This document shows, piece after piece, positions 8,260-16,284 of a stretch of DNA of 37,146 bases. The DNA is from Spirosoma sp. (GTDB lineage: Bacteria; Bacteroidota; Bacteroidia; Cytophagales; Spirosomataceae), in the NCBI GenBank assembly GCA_014377625.1, contig JACMPG010000270.1, positions 1 to 37,146 on the forward strand, in the 5' to 3' direction. The notes under the pieces were generated by a model. The model was not told the origin of the DNA. It did no database searches and saw only the letters and a program-made list of their open reading frames with translations. The position numbers and the translations under genes were made by a program. The first letter of the stretch is position 1. Every line of letters begins with the position of its first letter.

Positions 8260-9363
8260 ATGAAAACAGTTCTCTCTTTTATTCTGCTTATGAACGCCGG
8301 AATTCTCATTGCCCAGCAATCAGCCGCCGTGGAACAGGCCGCCGTGGAGCAGGCCGCTGTGGAGCAGGTGGCGGAGTTTGGCAAACACCGGCCCATCGGG
8401 GTAGGCGTTTCGAAAGAAAAACGGATTTTTGTCACCTTTCCCAAAACACCCGAAAACTACGACTACGGCTTAGCCGAAATCGTAAACGGACAGCGTCACC
8501 CCTACCCCAGTGCCGACTGGAATCGGTGGGACTCGACCAAACCCACCGAGCGATTTATGAACGTACAGGCTCTGTTCGTGGATAGGAACAATGACCTGTG
8601 GGTACTAGATCCGGGCAATCCCGGCGAGGAAGGTACCATTCCCGAAGGCATAAAACTGATGCACATCAGTCTGGCAGACAATAAAATTGTGACGATTTAC
8701 CGCTTCAAGGATTTGCCCCGCCAGAAGACGGCTCTGAACGATGTGCAGGTGGATACCGACAATCAGGTAGCGTATCTGTCCGACCCCAAACGGGCCGCTA
8801 TCGTGGTGCTGGATTTAAAAACCGGCAAAAGCCGTTCGGTGCTGGAAGGTGACAAATCGACCACCGCCGACCCTGATTTTGTCCTGAAACTTGATGGCAA
8901 AGAAGTTCGCGATAAGGCCGGCAAACCGTTTAGCAGCAACGTGAACGGCATTGCTCTGACTACCGATTTTCAGTATCTCTACTACCGGCCCATCACCCAG
9001 ACGAAACTATACCGCCTGGCTACCGAACACCTGCGCAACCCAACGCTATCGGCGGCAGAACTGTCGGCAAAAGTAGAGGTTGCGGCCGAAACGGGCGTGT
9101 CGCACGGCATGATCGCCGACCGCAACGGCAACGTGTACCTGACCGACTCGCCCGCCAAAGCTGTGCGCTACCTGACGCCCAGCCGTGAATTGAAAACCCT
9201 GGCCAGAGACAGCCGCTTCAGCTGGCCCGACAGTTTTTCTATTGGCCCCGACGGCTATCTGTACATGACCGACGCCCAGATCAACCGGGGTGCGAAATTT
9301 AACAATGGGCAGGACAAAACCGATTATCCATTTCGGCTCTACCGGATGAAGTTGCCTGACTAA
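8260..9363 (+). CDS. Major royal jelly / yellow-family secreted beta-propeller protein
   Basis: A 367-residue protein resembling bacterial members of the MRJP/yellow family, which form a six-bladed beta-propeller. Matching signatures include VGVSKEKRIFVTFP, the DRNNDLWVLDPG segment, LNDVQVD, AYLSDPKRAAIVVLDL and the closing blade FSIGPDGYLYMTDAQINR. A signal peptide (about residues 1-18, ending LIAQQ) sends it out of the cytoplasm. Three AAVEQ repeats follow the signal before the first blade. The biochemical role of bacterial members is generally unknown. The stop codon overlaps the stop of the convergent antitoxin gene within the 4 bases CTAA (9360-9363), so the two transcripts must run into each other. 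Confidence 0.85.
   Translation: MKTVLSFILLMNAGILIAQQSAAVEQAAVEQAAVEQVAEFGKHRPIGVGVSKEKRIFVTFPKTPENYDYGLAEIVNGQRHPYPSADWNRWDSTKPTERFMNVQALFVDRNNDLWVLDPGNPGEEGTIPEGIKLMHISLADNKIVTIYRFKDLPRQKTALNDVQVDTDNQVAYLSDPKRAAIVVLDLKTGKSRSVLEGDKSTTADPDFVLKLDGKEVRDKAGKPFSSNVNGIALTTDFQYLYYRPITQTKLYRLATEHLRNPTLSAAELSAKVEVAAETGVSHGMIADRNGNVYLTDSPAKAVRYLTPSRELKTLARDSRFSWPDSFSIGPDGYLYMTDAQINRGAKFNNGQDKTDYPFRLYRMKLPD
8323..8367 (+). repeat. Three 15-bp tandem repeats encoding AAVEQ
   Basis: Three in-frame 15-bp units (8323-8337, 8338-8352, 8353-8367), differing from each other at one or two wobble positions, encode AAVEQ three times right after the signal peptide. Copy number could change by slippage without breaking the frame. 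Confidence 0.85.
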
Positions 9364-9731
9364 GCCGTTTTGAGAATGTATTCAGCCCGGATGCGTAGCC
9401 GGTCATGGAGACGTTTAGCCAAGTCCATATTAACTTTGCGCTTGCCTGTCAACACTTCAGACAGACGGGTTTCAGTAATGCCAAGAATTTTCGCAGTATC
9501 ACGTTGCTTCAGGTTTTCCTGGAACATACGCAAACGTATCATTTCCGGCAGTGTGGCCGGTTCAACAGGCATTGGATAATGCTCGTCTTCGTACCGTTCA
9601 ACCAGCAGCGAAAGCCGTTGTAGCTCCGCCAAGTCGGGTTCGGTAAGGTTAGTAGAGCCTTTGGCTAAGTAGGTTTCGATCACCTCCATAGCCTGCTCGT
9701 ACTCCGTCGATGTTTCTACGGTCAGAATCAT
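9360..9731 (-). CDS. higA: HigA-type antitoxin, XRE helix-turn-helix protein
   Basis: A 123-residue protein with an acidic N-terminal half and a C-terminal XRE-type helix-turn-helix (residues about 68-108; AKILGITETRLSEVLTGKRKV is the core). This is the layout of the HigA/YgjM antitoxins that pair with HigB/YgjN mRNA interferases. It follows the toxin gene by 21 bp, giving the toxin-first order usual for higBA. It should neutralise the toxin and, through the HTH, repress the shared promoter. Its stop overlaps the stop of the convergent gene ending at 9363. Confidence 0.88.
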   Translation of the reverse strand: MILTVETSTEYEQAMEVIETYLAKGSTNLTEPDLAELQRLSLLVERYEDEHYPMPVEPATLPEMIRLRMFQENLKQRDTAKILGITETRLSEVLTGKRKVNMDLAKRLHDRLRIRAEYILKTA

Positions 9732-9752
9732 GTAGTAATTAAGTAAGTCTCT

Positions 9753-10046
9753 TCAAACAGAAGAGGCATCGACTTTGTCATATTCGGCGTGAGTACAGAT
9801 GAGCCGAATGAAAACAGTCCTTACGGGAAATATTATCCGGGCAATTAGACGGTATTGATTGCCTTTAATGTTAAAGACGTAGTTGTCATTACCAATATAA
9901 TCGACTGAGTTGAACGTGTTCTTGACGTCGGCAAGGTTACTCCAGTCGGCTACCTTTGTCTTGATAAACCATTCATTCAACGCTTCGGTGGCCTGGTGTT
10001 TGGTCAACGCATACTCGTTGATTCTCTTCTTGCTCACGATTACCAT
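9753..10046 (-). CDS. higB: HigB-type toxin (RelE superfamily mRNA interferase)
   Basis: A 97-residue HigB toxin. Family signatures are KKRINEYALTKHQATEALNEW, TFNSVDYIGNDNYVFNIKGNQYRL and the final strand with IRLICTHAEYDKVDA. HigB proteins are ribosome-dependent mRNA endonucleases, and the THAEYDK end is the most conserved part of this subgroup. Start is the ATG at 10044-10046, with no strong ribosome binding site. It is the first gene of the pair and should share its promoter with higA. The 160 bp upstream separate it from the divergent TonB receptor gene; I see no certain operator there. Confidence 0.88.
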   Translation of the reverse strand: MVIVSKKRINEYALTKHQATEALNEWFIKTKVADWSNLADVKNTFNSVDYIGNDNYVFNIKGNQYRLIARIIFPVRTVFIRLICTHAEYDKVDASSV

Positions 10047-10206
10047 GTGTGCGGTAGTTTTGGGGAGTGAATGAGTGTTTTTTCATAAGAATCAGGAAGA
10101 AAAGAGATGATAGAAACCTAGAAATCAAACTGGTATACGCCACATCTGATATCCAAACTTAAATCAAATATTACATTTTTCAAAATTTATTTTCGATTCC
10201 CATAAG

Positions 10207-12303
10207 ATGCTTCGCCTTCGTACAACATACACTCTTGTTTTGATTTCAGTACTTCTGTCAACCACCCTCCTCGCCCAAACCCCCACCCCCACTTCCCTGA
10301 CCAACGATACGCTGCAACTCAACGAGGTGGTGGTGCGGGGGTACGCAACGAACCGGCGGTTGCTGGAAACGGCGGCTTCGGTGGGGTTGCTCACGAGCCG
10401 GGATTTGCAGCAGCGGTTCGGTACACCCACGCCCATCCCGGCCCTCAACACGCTGCCCGGCGTGCGGGCCGACGAACGGTCGCCGGGGAGTTACCGGATC
10501 AGCATTCGGGGCAGTGCCATCCGGTCGCCGTTTGGGGTGCGCAACATCAAAGCGTACTGGAACGAACTGCCCCTGACCGACGCGGGCGGCAATACGCCCC
10601 TCAACGCACTGGACGTCAGAACGCTGGGTCGCATCGAGGTTATCAAAGGACCGTCGGGTAGTTTGTACGGGGCCGGTACGGGCGGTACGGTGCTGTTCAG
10701 CGGCTTATCCGTGCCCGACAAGAAAAGCCATGTCGAACTATCGACCCTCGGCGGTAGCTACGGGCTGTTCGGCAACGGCGTAACGGCGCAAACGGGCGAC
10801 GGAAAAACGGCCCTCTCACTCAGCTACAATCACCTGCAAAGCAACGGCTACCGCGACAACAGCGGACTCGTGCGCGACAACCTGACGCTGAGCGGCTCGG
10901 TTTCGGTGAGCGAAAAACAAACGCTGTCGGTGCTGGGGCTGTATTCCGATTTGCACTACCAGACGCCGGGCGGCCTGACCGATGCGCAGTTCGGGGCTAA
11001 CCCGCAGGCTGCCCGACCGGCCACGCGCACTCTGCCGGGCAGTGTTCAACAACAGGCGGGTATCTACCAGAAATACGGCTACCTCGGTTTGTCGCACGAG
11101 TACCGCTGGAGTGACCGCATCCAGAACACCACGGCCATCTACGGCACCACCACCGACTTCGCCAATCCGTTCATCACCAACTACCAGAAAACCGCCGATC
11201 AGGGACTGGGCGGACGTACCGTCACGCAAATCCGGCTGCCAAACGGTCCGCTACCCACGACATTTACCGTGGGAGCCGAACTGCTTCGTACGTTCAGCGT
11301 GATTCGGAACTTCGGCAACCGCGCGGGCGTACCCGACACCATCCAGACCGACGAAGAACTGACCGCCCGCCAAACCACCCTTTTTGCCCAGGCTGAAACC
11401 CAACTACCGGCTCACTTCCGGCTCACGGCGGGGGTTAGCCGTAACGATGTGCGCTACGGGTTTACGCGCTTTCCCATACGGGCCGCCGGAGCCATACCCG
11501 CCGAACTGCTGACCCGTACGTTTACGCCGGTCTGGTTGCCACGGGTAGCGTTGCTGCGCACGTTCGGGGATCGCGTATCGGCTTTTGCGAGCATCAGCAC
11601 GGGCTATTCGGCCCCGTCGCGCGACGAGATCAGGCCGTCGGCGGGGGGCTTCAACACGACGCTAAACCCCGAACGCGGCACGAGTTACGAGGTCGGCTTG
11701 CGCGGCTCGGCGTGGCAGAATCGGTTGCAGGTGTCGGTATCGGCGTATCAGTTCGGGCTACGCGAGACCATTGTGCGCCGGTCTAACGCTGCCGGGGCTG
11801 AGTTTTTCGTGAACGCAGGCCGCACCAACCAACGGGGGCTGGAAACGCAGATCAGCTACGATCTACGCGGTAAAGCATTCGACGTTCGGGTGTGGAACAA
11901 TCTGACGCTGACGGATTTCCGGTACCGCGATTATCAGCAGGGCAGCACCGACCTGTCGAACAACCGGATTCCGGGCGTTGCGCCGGTAACGAACGTAACG
12001 GGAGTGGACCTCCGCACCAACGCCGGACTGTACGGCTACGTGACGTATCAGTTTCTAAATCCGTTTTATCTGAACGACGCCAACACCGCCACCGCTGATC
12101 CCACCCGGCTGCTCCAGGCCACGCTCGGCTATCGGCACGCGTTGGGTAAAATCGTGACACTCGATGTGTATGCAAGTGGCGATAATCTGCTGGACCAGAC
12201 GTATTCGCTGGGCTACGACATCAACGCGTTTGGCGGGCGATACTACAACGCGGCTCCCGCACGTAATTTTGTTGGGGGTGTTCGGCTCAGCGTAAGCTGG
12301 TAA
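10207..12303 (+). CDS. TonB-dependent outer-membrane receptor (FecA/siderophore type)
   Basis: A 698-residue TonB-dependent receptor. A signal peptide (1-23, ending LLAQ) is followed by a TonB-box-like stretch (LQLNEVVVRGYA). The plug domain includes LPGVRADERSPGSYRISIRGS and the IEVIKGPSGSLYGAGTGGTV signature. A 22-strand-type barrel closes on an aromatic residue (FVGGVRLSVSW). It lacks the carboxypeptidase-D-like N-terminal domain of SusC proteins, so it fits iron-siderophore or small-metal-chelate receptors better than glycan importers. A lipoprotein gene starts 25 bp downstream and an ABC-type pair follows. The ligand cannot be named from sequence. The upstream region is AT-rich, with no clear consensus promoter. 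Confidence 0.92.
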   Translation: MLRLRTTYTLVLISVLLSTTLLAQTPTPTSLTNDTLQLNEVVVRGYATNRRLLETAASVGLLTSRDLQQRFGTPTPIPALNTLPGVRADERSPGSYRISIRGSAIRSPFGVRNIKAYWNELPLTDAGGNTPLNALDVRTLGRIEVIKGPSGSLYGAGTGGTVLFSGLSVPDKKSHVELSTLGGSYGLFGNGVTAQTGDGKTALSLSYNHLQSNGYRDNSGLVRDNLTLSGSVSVSEKQTLSVLGLYSDLHYQTPGGLTDAQFGANPQAARPATRTLPGSVQQQAGIYQKYGYLGLSHEYRWSDRIQNTTAIYGTTTDFANPFITNYQKTADQGLGGRTVTQIRLPNGPLPTTFTVGAELLRTFSVIRNFGNRAGVPDTIQTDEELTARQTTLFAQAETQLPAHFRLTAGVSRNDVRYGFTRFPIRAAGAIPAELLTRTFTPVWLPRVALLRTFGDRVSAFASISTGYSAPSRDEIRPSAGGFNTTLNPERGTSYEVGLRGSAWQNRLQVSVSAYQFGLRETIVRRSNAAGAEFFVNAGRTNQRGLETQISYDLRGKAFDVRVWNNLTLTDFRYRDYQQGSTDLSNNRIPGVAPVTNVTGVDLRTNAGLYGYVTYQFLNPFYLNDANTATADPTRLLQATLGYRHALGKIVTLDVYASGDNLLDQTYSLGYDINAFGGRYYNAAPARNFVGGVRLSVSW

Positions 12304-12328
12304 TGGACTTTTTAAACTACGTACTATT

Positions 12329-12928
12329 ATGAACCGACTATTCGTATTTCTCGCGTTTTTCATCGGACCCGTTCTGCTGAGCAGTGTAGTAAGTTGTGAT
12401 TCATGTCGTGACTCACAGCCGTACCGGTATCGGGTTGAACGATATGAACCGGTTCTACAGCGCAGCACAGATCGGAACGCGTATGACTTGGGAACGCCGA
12501 TCCCGCTTACTCGTACACTGACCAATGGCGACTCTATTCGATATAAGGCATTAGAGATCGGTTTACAGGGCAGAGAAGTACTGGCAAGCCGGTCGGTGGG
12601 TGGGTTTGCTCTTTACGCCTGCGATCCGGCAGTGACACCCATTAGCCGAATCAATCAGTTGACTGTCACCAGCGATCAATCATACAACGCCCGTTTCAAG
12701 GCCGGTGATGATTTGAGTGAATTGATGGTAATCGGCCACAGTTCACTCAATCAGCAACCATTAGCAACGTTTCTAAACGGCGCACAGCCAACTGCGGATT
12801 CCTACATCGTTCTGCGCTTCGCCGAACCGACTGACCGGGTGGCCGCGCACCGGTTCACCATTCGGGTGCAGACCGATGGTGGGCAGGTGATGGAGTCACA
12901 AACGGAATCCGTCATTATTACGCCGTAG
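12329..12928 (+). CDS. Hypothetical lipoprotein
   Basis: A 199-residue protein with a lipoprotein signal: hydrophobic residues 4-22 and a lipobox ending at C23 (SSVVSC). The mature part is beta-rich with no motif I can assign. It resembles small Bacteroidota outer-membrane or periplasmic lipoproteins of unknown function (DUF5034-like, not confirmed). It is 25 bp downstream of the TonB receptor and 45 bp before the ABC ATPase, in the same direction. It may serve the same uptake system, for example as a surface ligand binder, but this is inference from position only. Confidence 0.75.
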   Translation: MNRLFVFLAFFIGPVLLSSVVSCDSCRDSQPYRYRVERYEPVLQRSTDRNAYDLGTPIPLTRTLTNGDSIRYKALEIGLQGREVLASRSVGGFALYACDPAVTPISRINQLTVTSDQSYNARFKAGDDLSELMVIGHSSLNQQPLATFLNGAQPTADSYIVLRFAEPTDRVAAHRFTIRVQTDGGQVMESQTESVIITP

Positions 12929-12973
12929 CATTGGACATACCACTATACGCTGTTCACGCTTCACACCCTTCCC

Positions 12974-13621
12974 TTGACGCTCACCGTTTCTAACTTCGTC
13001 AAATCATACCATACCGACGCCGGACCACCCGTGCTGACCGTACCGTCGCTGGCGTTTGCGCCGGGTTTTCACTACTTCCGGGGCGGGAACGGGTCGGGAA
13101 AAACGACGTTTCTACGCTGCGTGGCGGGTTTGCTGCCATTTAGCGGGACTATTGTGCTGGACAATGCCTACGAGATAAACCGCGACCCGGTGGCCTACCG
13201 GATGCGAGTCAACTACGCCGAAGCTGAACCACTTTATCCCGATTTTCTGACACCCCGCGACCTGGCCAGTTTCGTGGGCCGGGCCAAACAGTCGCCCGTC
13301 GGGCAGACCGACGAACTCATCGACGTACTCAGTATGCGCGATTTCTGGACCAAACCCACGGGTCAGTTTTCGAGTGGCATGCTCAAGAAAACGTCACTGC
13401 TACTGGCCCTGCTCGGTACCCCCCGCCTGGTGCTGCTCGACGAGCCGCTGACCACCCTCGACGTTGAAACGGCCCAACGGCTGTTTGCTCACGTCCGCCA
13501 ACTACGCGAACAGCACGACGTATCGTTCTGGCTCACGTCGCATCAGGACGTAAGCCTGACGGGTCTGCCGCTGACGGGTATCTGGCAGGTGGGTCACGGA
13601 GGTATCGTTCCCGTAACCTGA
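12974..13621 (+). CDS. ABC transporter ATP-binding protein
   Basis: A 215-residue ABC ATPase. Walker A GGNGSGKT is at 37-44, the signature is FSSGM at 132-136 (a weak form of LSGGQ), Walker B LVLLDE is at 152-157, and the switch histidine is H190. Closest in size and style are the CcmA/YxlF-type ATPases that work with a single multi-pass partner. The only plausible start is the TTG at 12974: no ATG or GTG lies upstream in frame, and translation at once gives a proper first beta strand (LTVSNFVKSY). The membrane partner begins 8 bp after the stop, so the two form an operon. Substrate is unknown; export is as likely as import. Confidence 0.9.
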   Translation: MTLTVSNFVKSYHTDAGPPVLTVPSLAFAPGFHYFRGGNGSGKTTFLRCVAGLLPFSGTIVLDNAYEINRDPVAYRMRVNYAEAEPLYPDFLTPRDLASFVGRAKQSPVGQTDELIDVLSMRDFWTKPTGQFSSGMLKKTSLLLALLGTPRLVLLDEPLTTLDVETAQRLFAHVRQLREQHDVSFWLTSHQDVSLTGLPLTGIWQVGHGGIVPVT

Positions 13622-13629
13622 CTACACCT

Positions 13630-14724
13630 ATGCTCACTGTCTTATACCGGTTGCTGGTTTTGCCGTTTTACGTCCGCAATGCCGGTACGTTCCTCGTCGT
13701 GGTATTGCTGGCCTTCGGCTTCATGCGGCCGATAGACCACGAAGCCCTGATTACGGCGGCTCTCGGGTCGCCGTTTTTACTATCGGTGATTATCGGCTTA
13801 TGGACGCTGTACACGTACCGAACGCTCAGCTTTGTGCGAAGCCAACTGGCCGCGCCGGAACATCTGTTCCTTGATACGCTCCGGCTGGTACCGACGCCAA
13901 CGCGCGGGCTGTTCTGGCTGATTTTGCTCGGGAAACTACTGCTACCGGTCATTGGCTATGCCGTCTGGATGCTGGCACGGGCGGTGCATTACGGAGCTTG
14001 GGGAGCGTTTCTCGTCATCATTATCGCCCTTATCACCCTTGTTACACTGGCCGCAGTGGGAGCCGACTACCGGCTACGGCACCATCCACCCAACGCCTTT
14101 CGACTCCCCCGGACTTCGGTAAAGCTGCGCTACGAACTGTTCTTTCCGACGTACTGGCTACGGCACAAACCGCTGTCACTGCTGCTGACCAAGCTGATTT
14201 CGGGCGGGTTGCTGGTGGGCGTTTGCCGGCTCTACCCCACCGACGATTACGACGAGCGGCTGCTGCTCATCGGCCTGATGCTGGCTCTGATTACCCACTC
14301 ACGTGTGGCGCAGGAACTCAGCGATTTTGAGCATCGCTACCTGATTTTTCTGCCCAATTTACCATTGTCAACGGCACAACGGCTAACCCGATACGCGCTA
14401 ACCTACGGGCTGCTGTGGCTCCCCGAACTCCTGCTGCTTTGGCGCAACGTACCGGCCACGGTGTCGATTGGCTACGTGAGTCTGCTCTGGCTAACCGGCT
14501 GGGGCTGGCTACTATTGCTGCACGTGCTGGCCTACGGACGTAACATATCTCCCGAACCCTGGCAAACGGGCGTTTTTTCTGGGTTTATCATCGGCTTGCT
14601 GGCTATCATGTTCGGGTTGCCGGTCAGCGCGTGGCTGCTCGTTGGCTGGGGTGGTGCAGCCGGACTTGGCTATTTCTGGTCGTCTGAATTAAATTTTAAC
14701 ACAGAGGGAACAGAGGATTCATAG
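13630..14724 (+). CDS. Multi-pass membrane protein, probable ABC permease partner
   Basis: A 364-residue integral membrane protein with about nine or ten hydrophobic segments and no soluble domain. No named family motif is evident; it is identified as the permease of the ABC-type system by its position 8 bp after the ATPase. The last residues (NFNTEGTEDS) are hydrophilic and unlike the rest. They are encoded by a palindromic repeat (14706-14796), which also supplies the TAG stop. The natural C-terminus has therefore probably been replaced or extended by a repeat insertion just after the final transmembrane segment. Confidence 0.8.
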   Translation: MLTVLYRLLVLPFYVRNAGTFLVVVLLAFGFMRPIDHEALITAALGSPFLLSVIIGLWTLYTYRTLSFVRSQLAAPEHLFLDTLRLVPTPTRGLFWLILLGKLLLPVIGYAVWMLARAVHYGAWGAFLVIIIALITLVTLAAVGADYRLRHHPPNAFRLPRTSVKLRYELFFPTYWLRHKPLSLLLTKLISGGLLVGVCRLYPTDDYDERLLLIGLMLALITHSRVAQELSDFEHRYLIFLPNLPLSTAQRLTRYALTYGLLWLPELLLLWRNVPATVSIGYVSLLWLTGWGWLLLLHVLAYGRNISPEPWQTGVFSGFIIGLLAIMFGLPVSAWLLVGWGGAAGLGYFWSSELNFNTEGTEDS

Positions 14725-14796
14725 AGGTGAGGGAGACAAAAAATTGACGGAGAATTACAGTTGCTTCTCTGTTTTCTCTGTGAATCCTCTGTTTCC
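14706..14796. repeat. Palindromic repeat family B (CACAGAGGAACAGAGG type) between convergent genes
   Basis: Left arm 14706-14726 and right arm 14776-14796 pair at 19 of 21 positions around a 49-nt loop; the arms contain AACAGAGGATTCA and its complement. The adjacent bases continue the ACAGAG/CTCTGT pattern on both sides. Similar CACAGAGGAACAGAG repeats are, to my knowledge, scattered through many bacterial genomes. It encodes the stop of the permease gene and ends 20 bp from the stop of the convergent MFS gene, so it could act as a terminator in both directions. Confidence 0.75.
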
Positions 14797-14815
14797 TACG
14801 GGTTGAAAAAACTCG

Positions 14816-16159
14816 TTACTCCATAAGCAGCAACTGGCTTTCGGCTTCTTCCTGGTCCAGTTCGGCCATTTGTTCTACCTGCCGGTCGATGTTTATCAGG
14901 CGCAGTACCAGCATAGCGAGCAACAGCATCCCGACGAACGAGAAAAACGTCAGTTCCCAACTGGCATTTTCTTTGATCGGTCCAATCAGCGTGGCCCCCA
15001 CCATTGAGCCGAGTGCGCCGATGGTCATGTAAAACGTGAACTGACTGGCCGAAATCAGTTTGGAACAGCACTGCATAGCGATGGCGTACACGCCAATTTT
15101 GGCGAAGGCGTTTAACCACCGATACGCGATGATGAAGCCGTACATAAAGGCCGTATCGGCCCAGTAGTCTTTTAAAAAAGCCAGTCCGGCAACAAGGGTT
15201 ATGATGCCCAGAAAATAAAGGCTAATCATGCGCTTCTTCCCGAAACGCTCAATTAAATACCCACCTAAAAGCATCCCGCCGACACCGCCAATCAAATCGG
15301 CGGTGGCAAACGCCTGCGAATAAAAAACGTTGGTCCAGCCCGAAATTTTTACGGCAAAAAGCGGCAACAAGGTCTCGAAGAAATTATACGACCCCATCGA
15401 AATAAACAGCAGCAACGAAATCAGCAATGAGTTGCGCAACCGAAAAACGCTGTACAACGATTTCAGAATAGTACCCCAGTTCGTTAGCTGCATTTTCTGA
15501 CCGTGTACCGACGATTTCCCCGCCGTCCAGGGCAGCAGCTTTTCGCCGGGTTCTTCTCGCAGACAGATGGGTACCAGCGTAATAAGTCCAATCAGAATCG
15601 CAATCGCGAGCATGGCTGCTGTAAAACTGTAGGTGTTCAACAGCCAGCTACCGGCGGCTAACGCCAGCGAACTGCCAATCATTCTGGCACCGCCCATAAA
15701 TCCATTGGTACGGGCCTGCTCGTCGGCCGGGATGATATCGACCGCCATGCCATCGGTAGCCGCATCCTGAATGGCCCCCAGACTCGACAGCAGAAAAGCC
15801 GCCCCGGCAAATAGCTGTAAATTGTTCAGCGGGTCCGGTACGTAGGCTATCACAATGAGACCACCCACAAGACCAAATTGCCCGAACAAAACCCAGGGGC
15901 GTTTGCGGCCCATCGGCAAAAACGTGTACCGGTCCATGAGCGGGGCCACCACGAATTTAAACGTCCACGGCAATGCACAGGCCACGGCGAACGTACCGAT
16001 TTCGGTCGGTGTTTTGCCCTGCATCGCCATCCAGGCCGGAATACCGACGAACAGCATCCCCATGTTCAGCCCTTCGGCAAAATACAGCGCGGTAAAATTA
16101 AAGTACCGCCAAAACGTACTTTCCGACAGGACGGGTAAGTTGGTTGGGATCGTTGGCAT
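14816..16159 (-). CDS. MFS transporter, AmpG/PAT-like
   Basis: A 447-residue major facilitator with about 12 membrane helices. The first half carries strong AmpG-family signatures: FTALYFAEGLNMGMLFVGIPAW, the loop DRYTFLPMGRKRPWV, GAIQDAATDGMAVDII and ARTNGFMGGARMIGSSLA. AmpG proteins import muropeptides (anhydro-muropeptides) for cell-wall recycling, and related PAT-type members carry acetyl-CoA or other solutes. The exact substrate here is not certain. The C-terminus is a short acidic cytoplasmic tail. Upstream lies a palindromic repeat, then susD; downstream is a convergent ABC operon. There is no sign that it belongs to the SusCD operon. Confidence 0.85.
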   Translation of the reverse strand: MPTIPTNLPVLSESTFWRYFNFTALYFAEGLNMGMLFVGIPAWMAMQGKTPTEIGTFAVACALPWTFKFVVAPLMDRYTFLPMGRKRPWVLFGQFGLVGGLIVIAYVPDPLNNLQLFAGAAFLLSSLGAIQDAATDGMAVDIIPADEQARTNGFMGGARMIGSSLALAAGSWLLNTYSFTAAMLAIAILIGLITLVPICLREEPGEKLLPWTAGKSSVHGQKMQLTNWGTILKSLYSVFRLRNSLLISLLLFISMGSYNFFETLLPLFAVKISGWTNVFYSQAFATADLIGGVGGMLLGGYLIERFGKKRMISLYFLGIITLVAGLAFLKDYWADTAFMYGFIIAYRWLNAFAKIGVYAIAMQCCSKLISASQFTFYMTIGALGSMVGATLIGPIKENASWELTFFSFVGMLLLAMLVLRLINIDRQVEQMAELDQEEAESQLLLME

Positions 16160-16183
16160 GGGGGAGATTTGAGTTGACCTGAA

Positions 16184-16262
16184 TTTGTCATGCTGAGGAA
16201 CGAAGTATCTCTATATAAAAGATTTTTTTACATAGAGATACCTCCTTCGTCGGAATGACAAA
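16184..16262. repeat. Palindromic repeat family C (TGTCATGCTGAGGAACGAAG type)
   Basis: Arms 16184-16214 and 16232-16262 pair at 26 of 31 positions around a 17-nt AT-rich loop. The left arm reads TTTGTCATGCTGAGGAACGA and the right-arm complement TTTGTCATTCCGACGAAGGA. I recognise both as versions of a dispersed repeat common in Bacteroidota genomes. It lies 22 bp after the stop of susD and 24 bp before the MFS start. Confidence 0.8.
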
Positions 16263-16284
16263 AACGTCATCCTACCAGAAGAAA

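Noticed and set aside
11480-11500. Sequence in the TonB receptor gene resembling the transposase inserts (GCCGCCGGAGCCAT)
   Set aside because: It is in frame, encodes plausible loop residues (RAAGAIP) and causes no disruption; similarity is likely chance in GC-rich codons.
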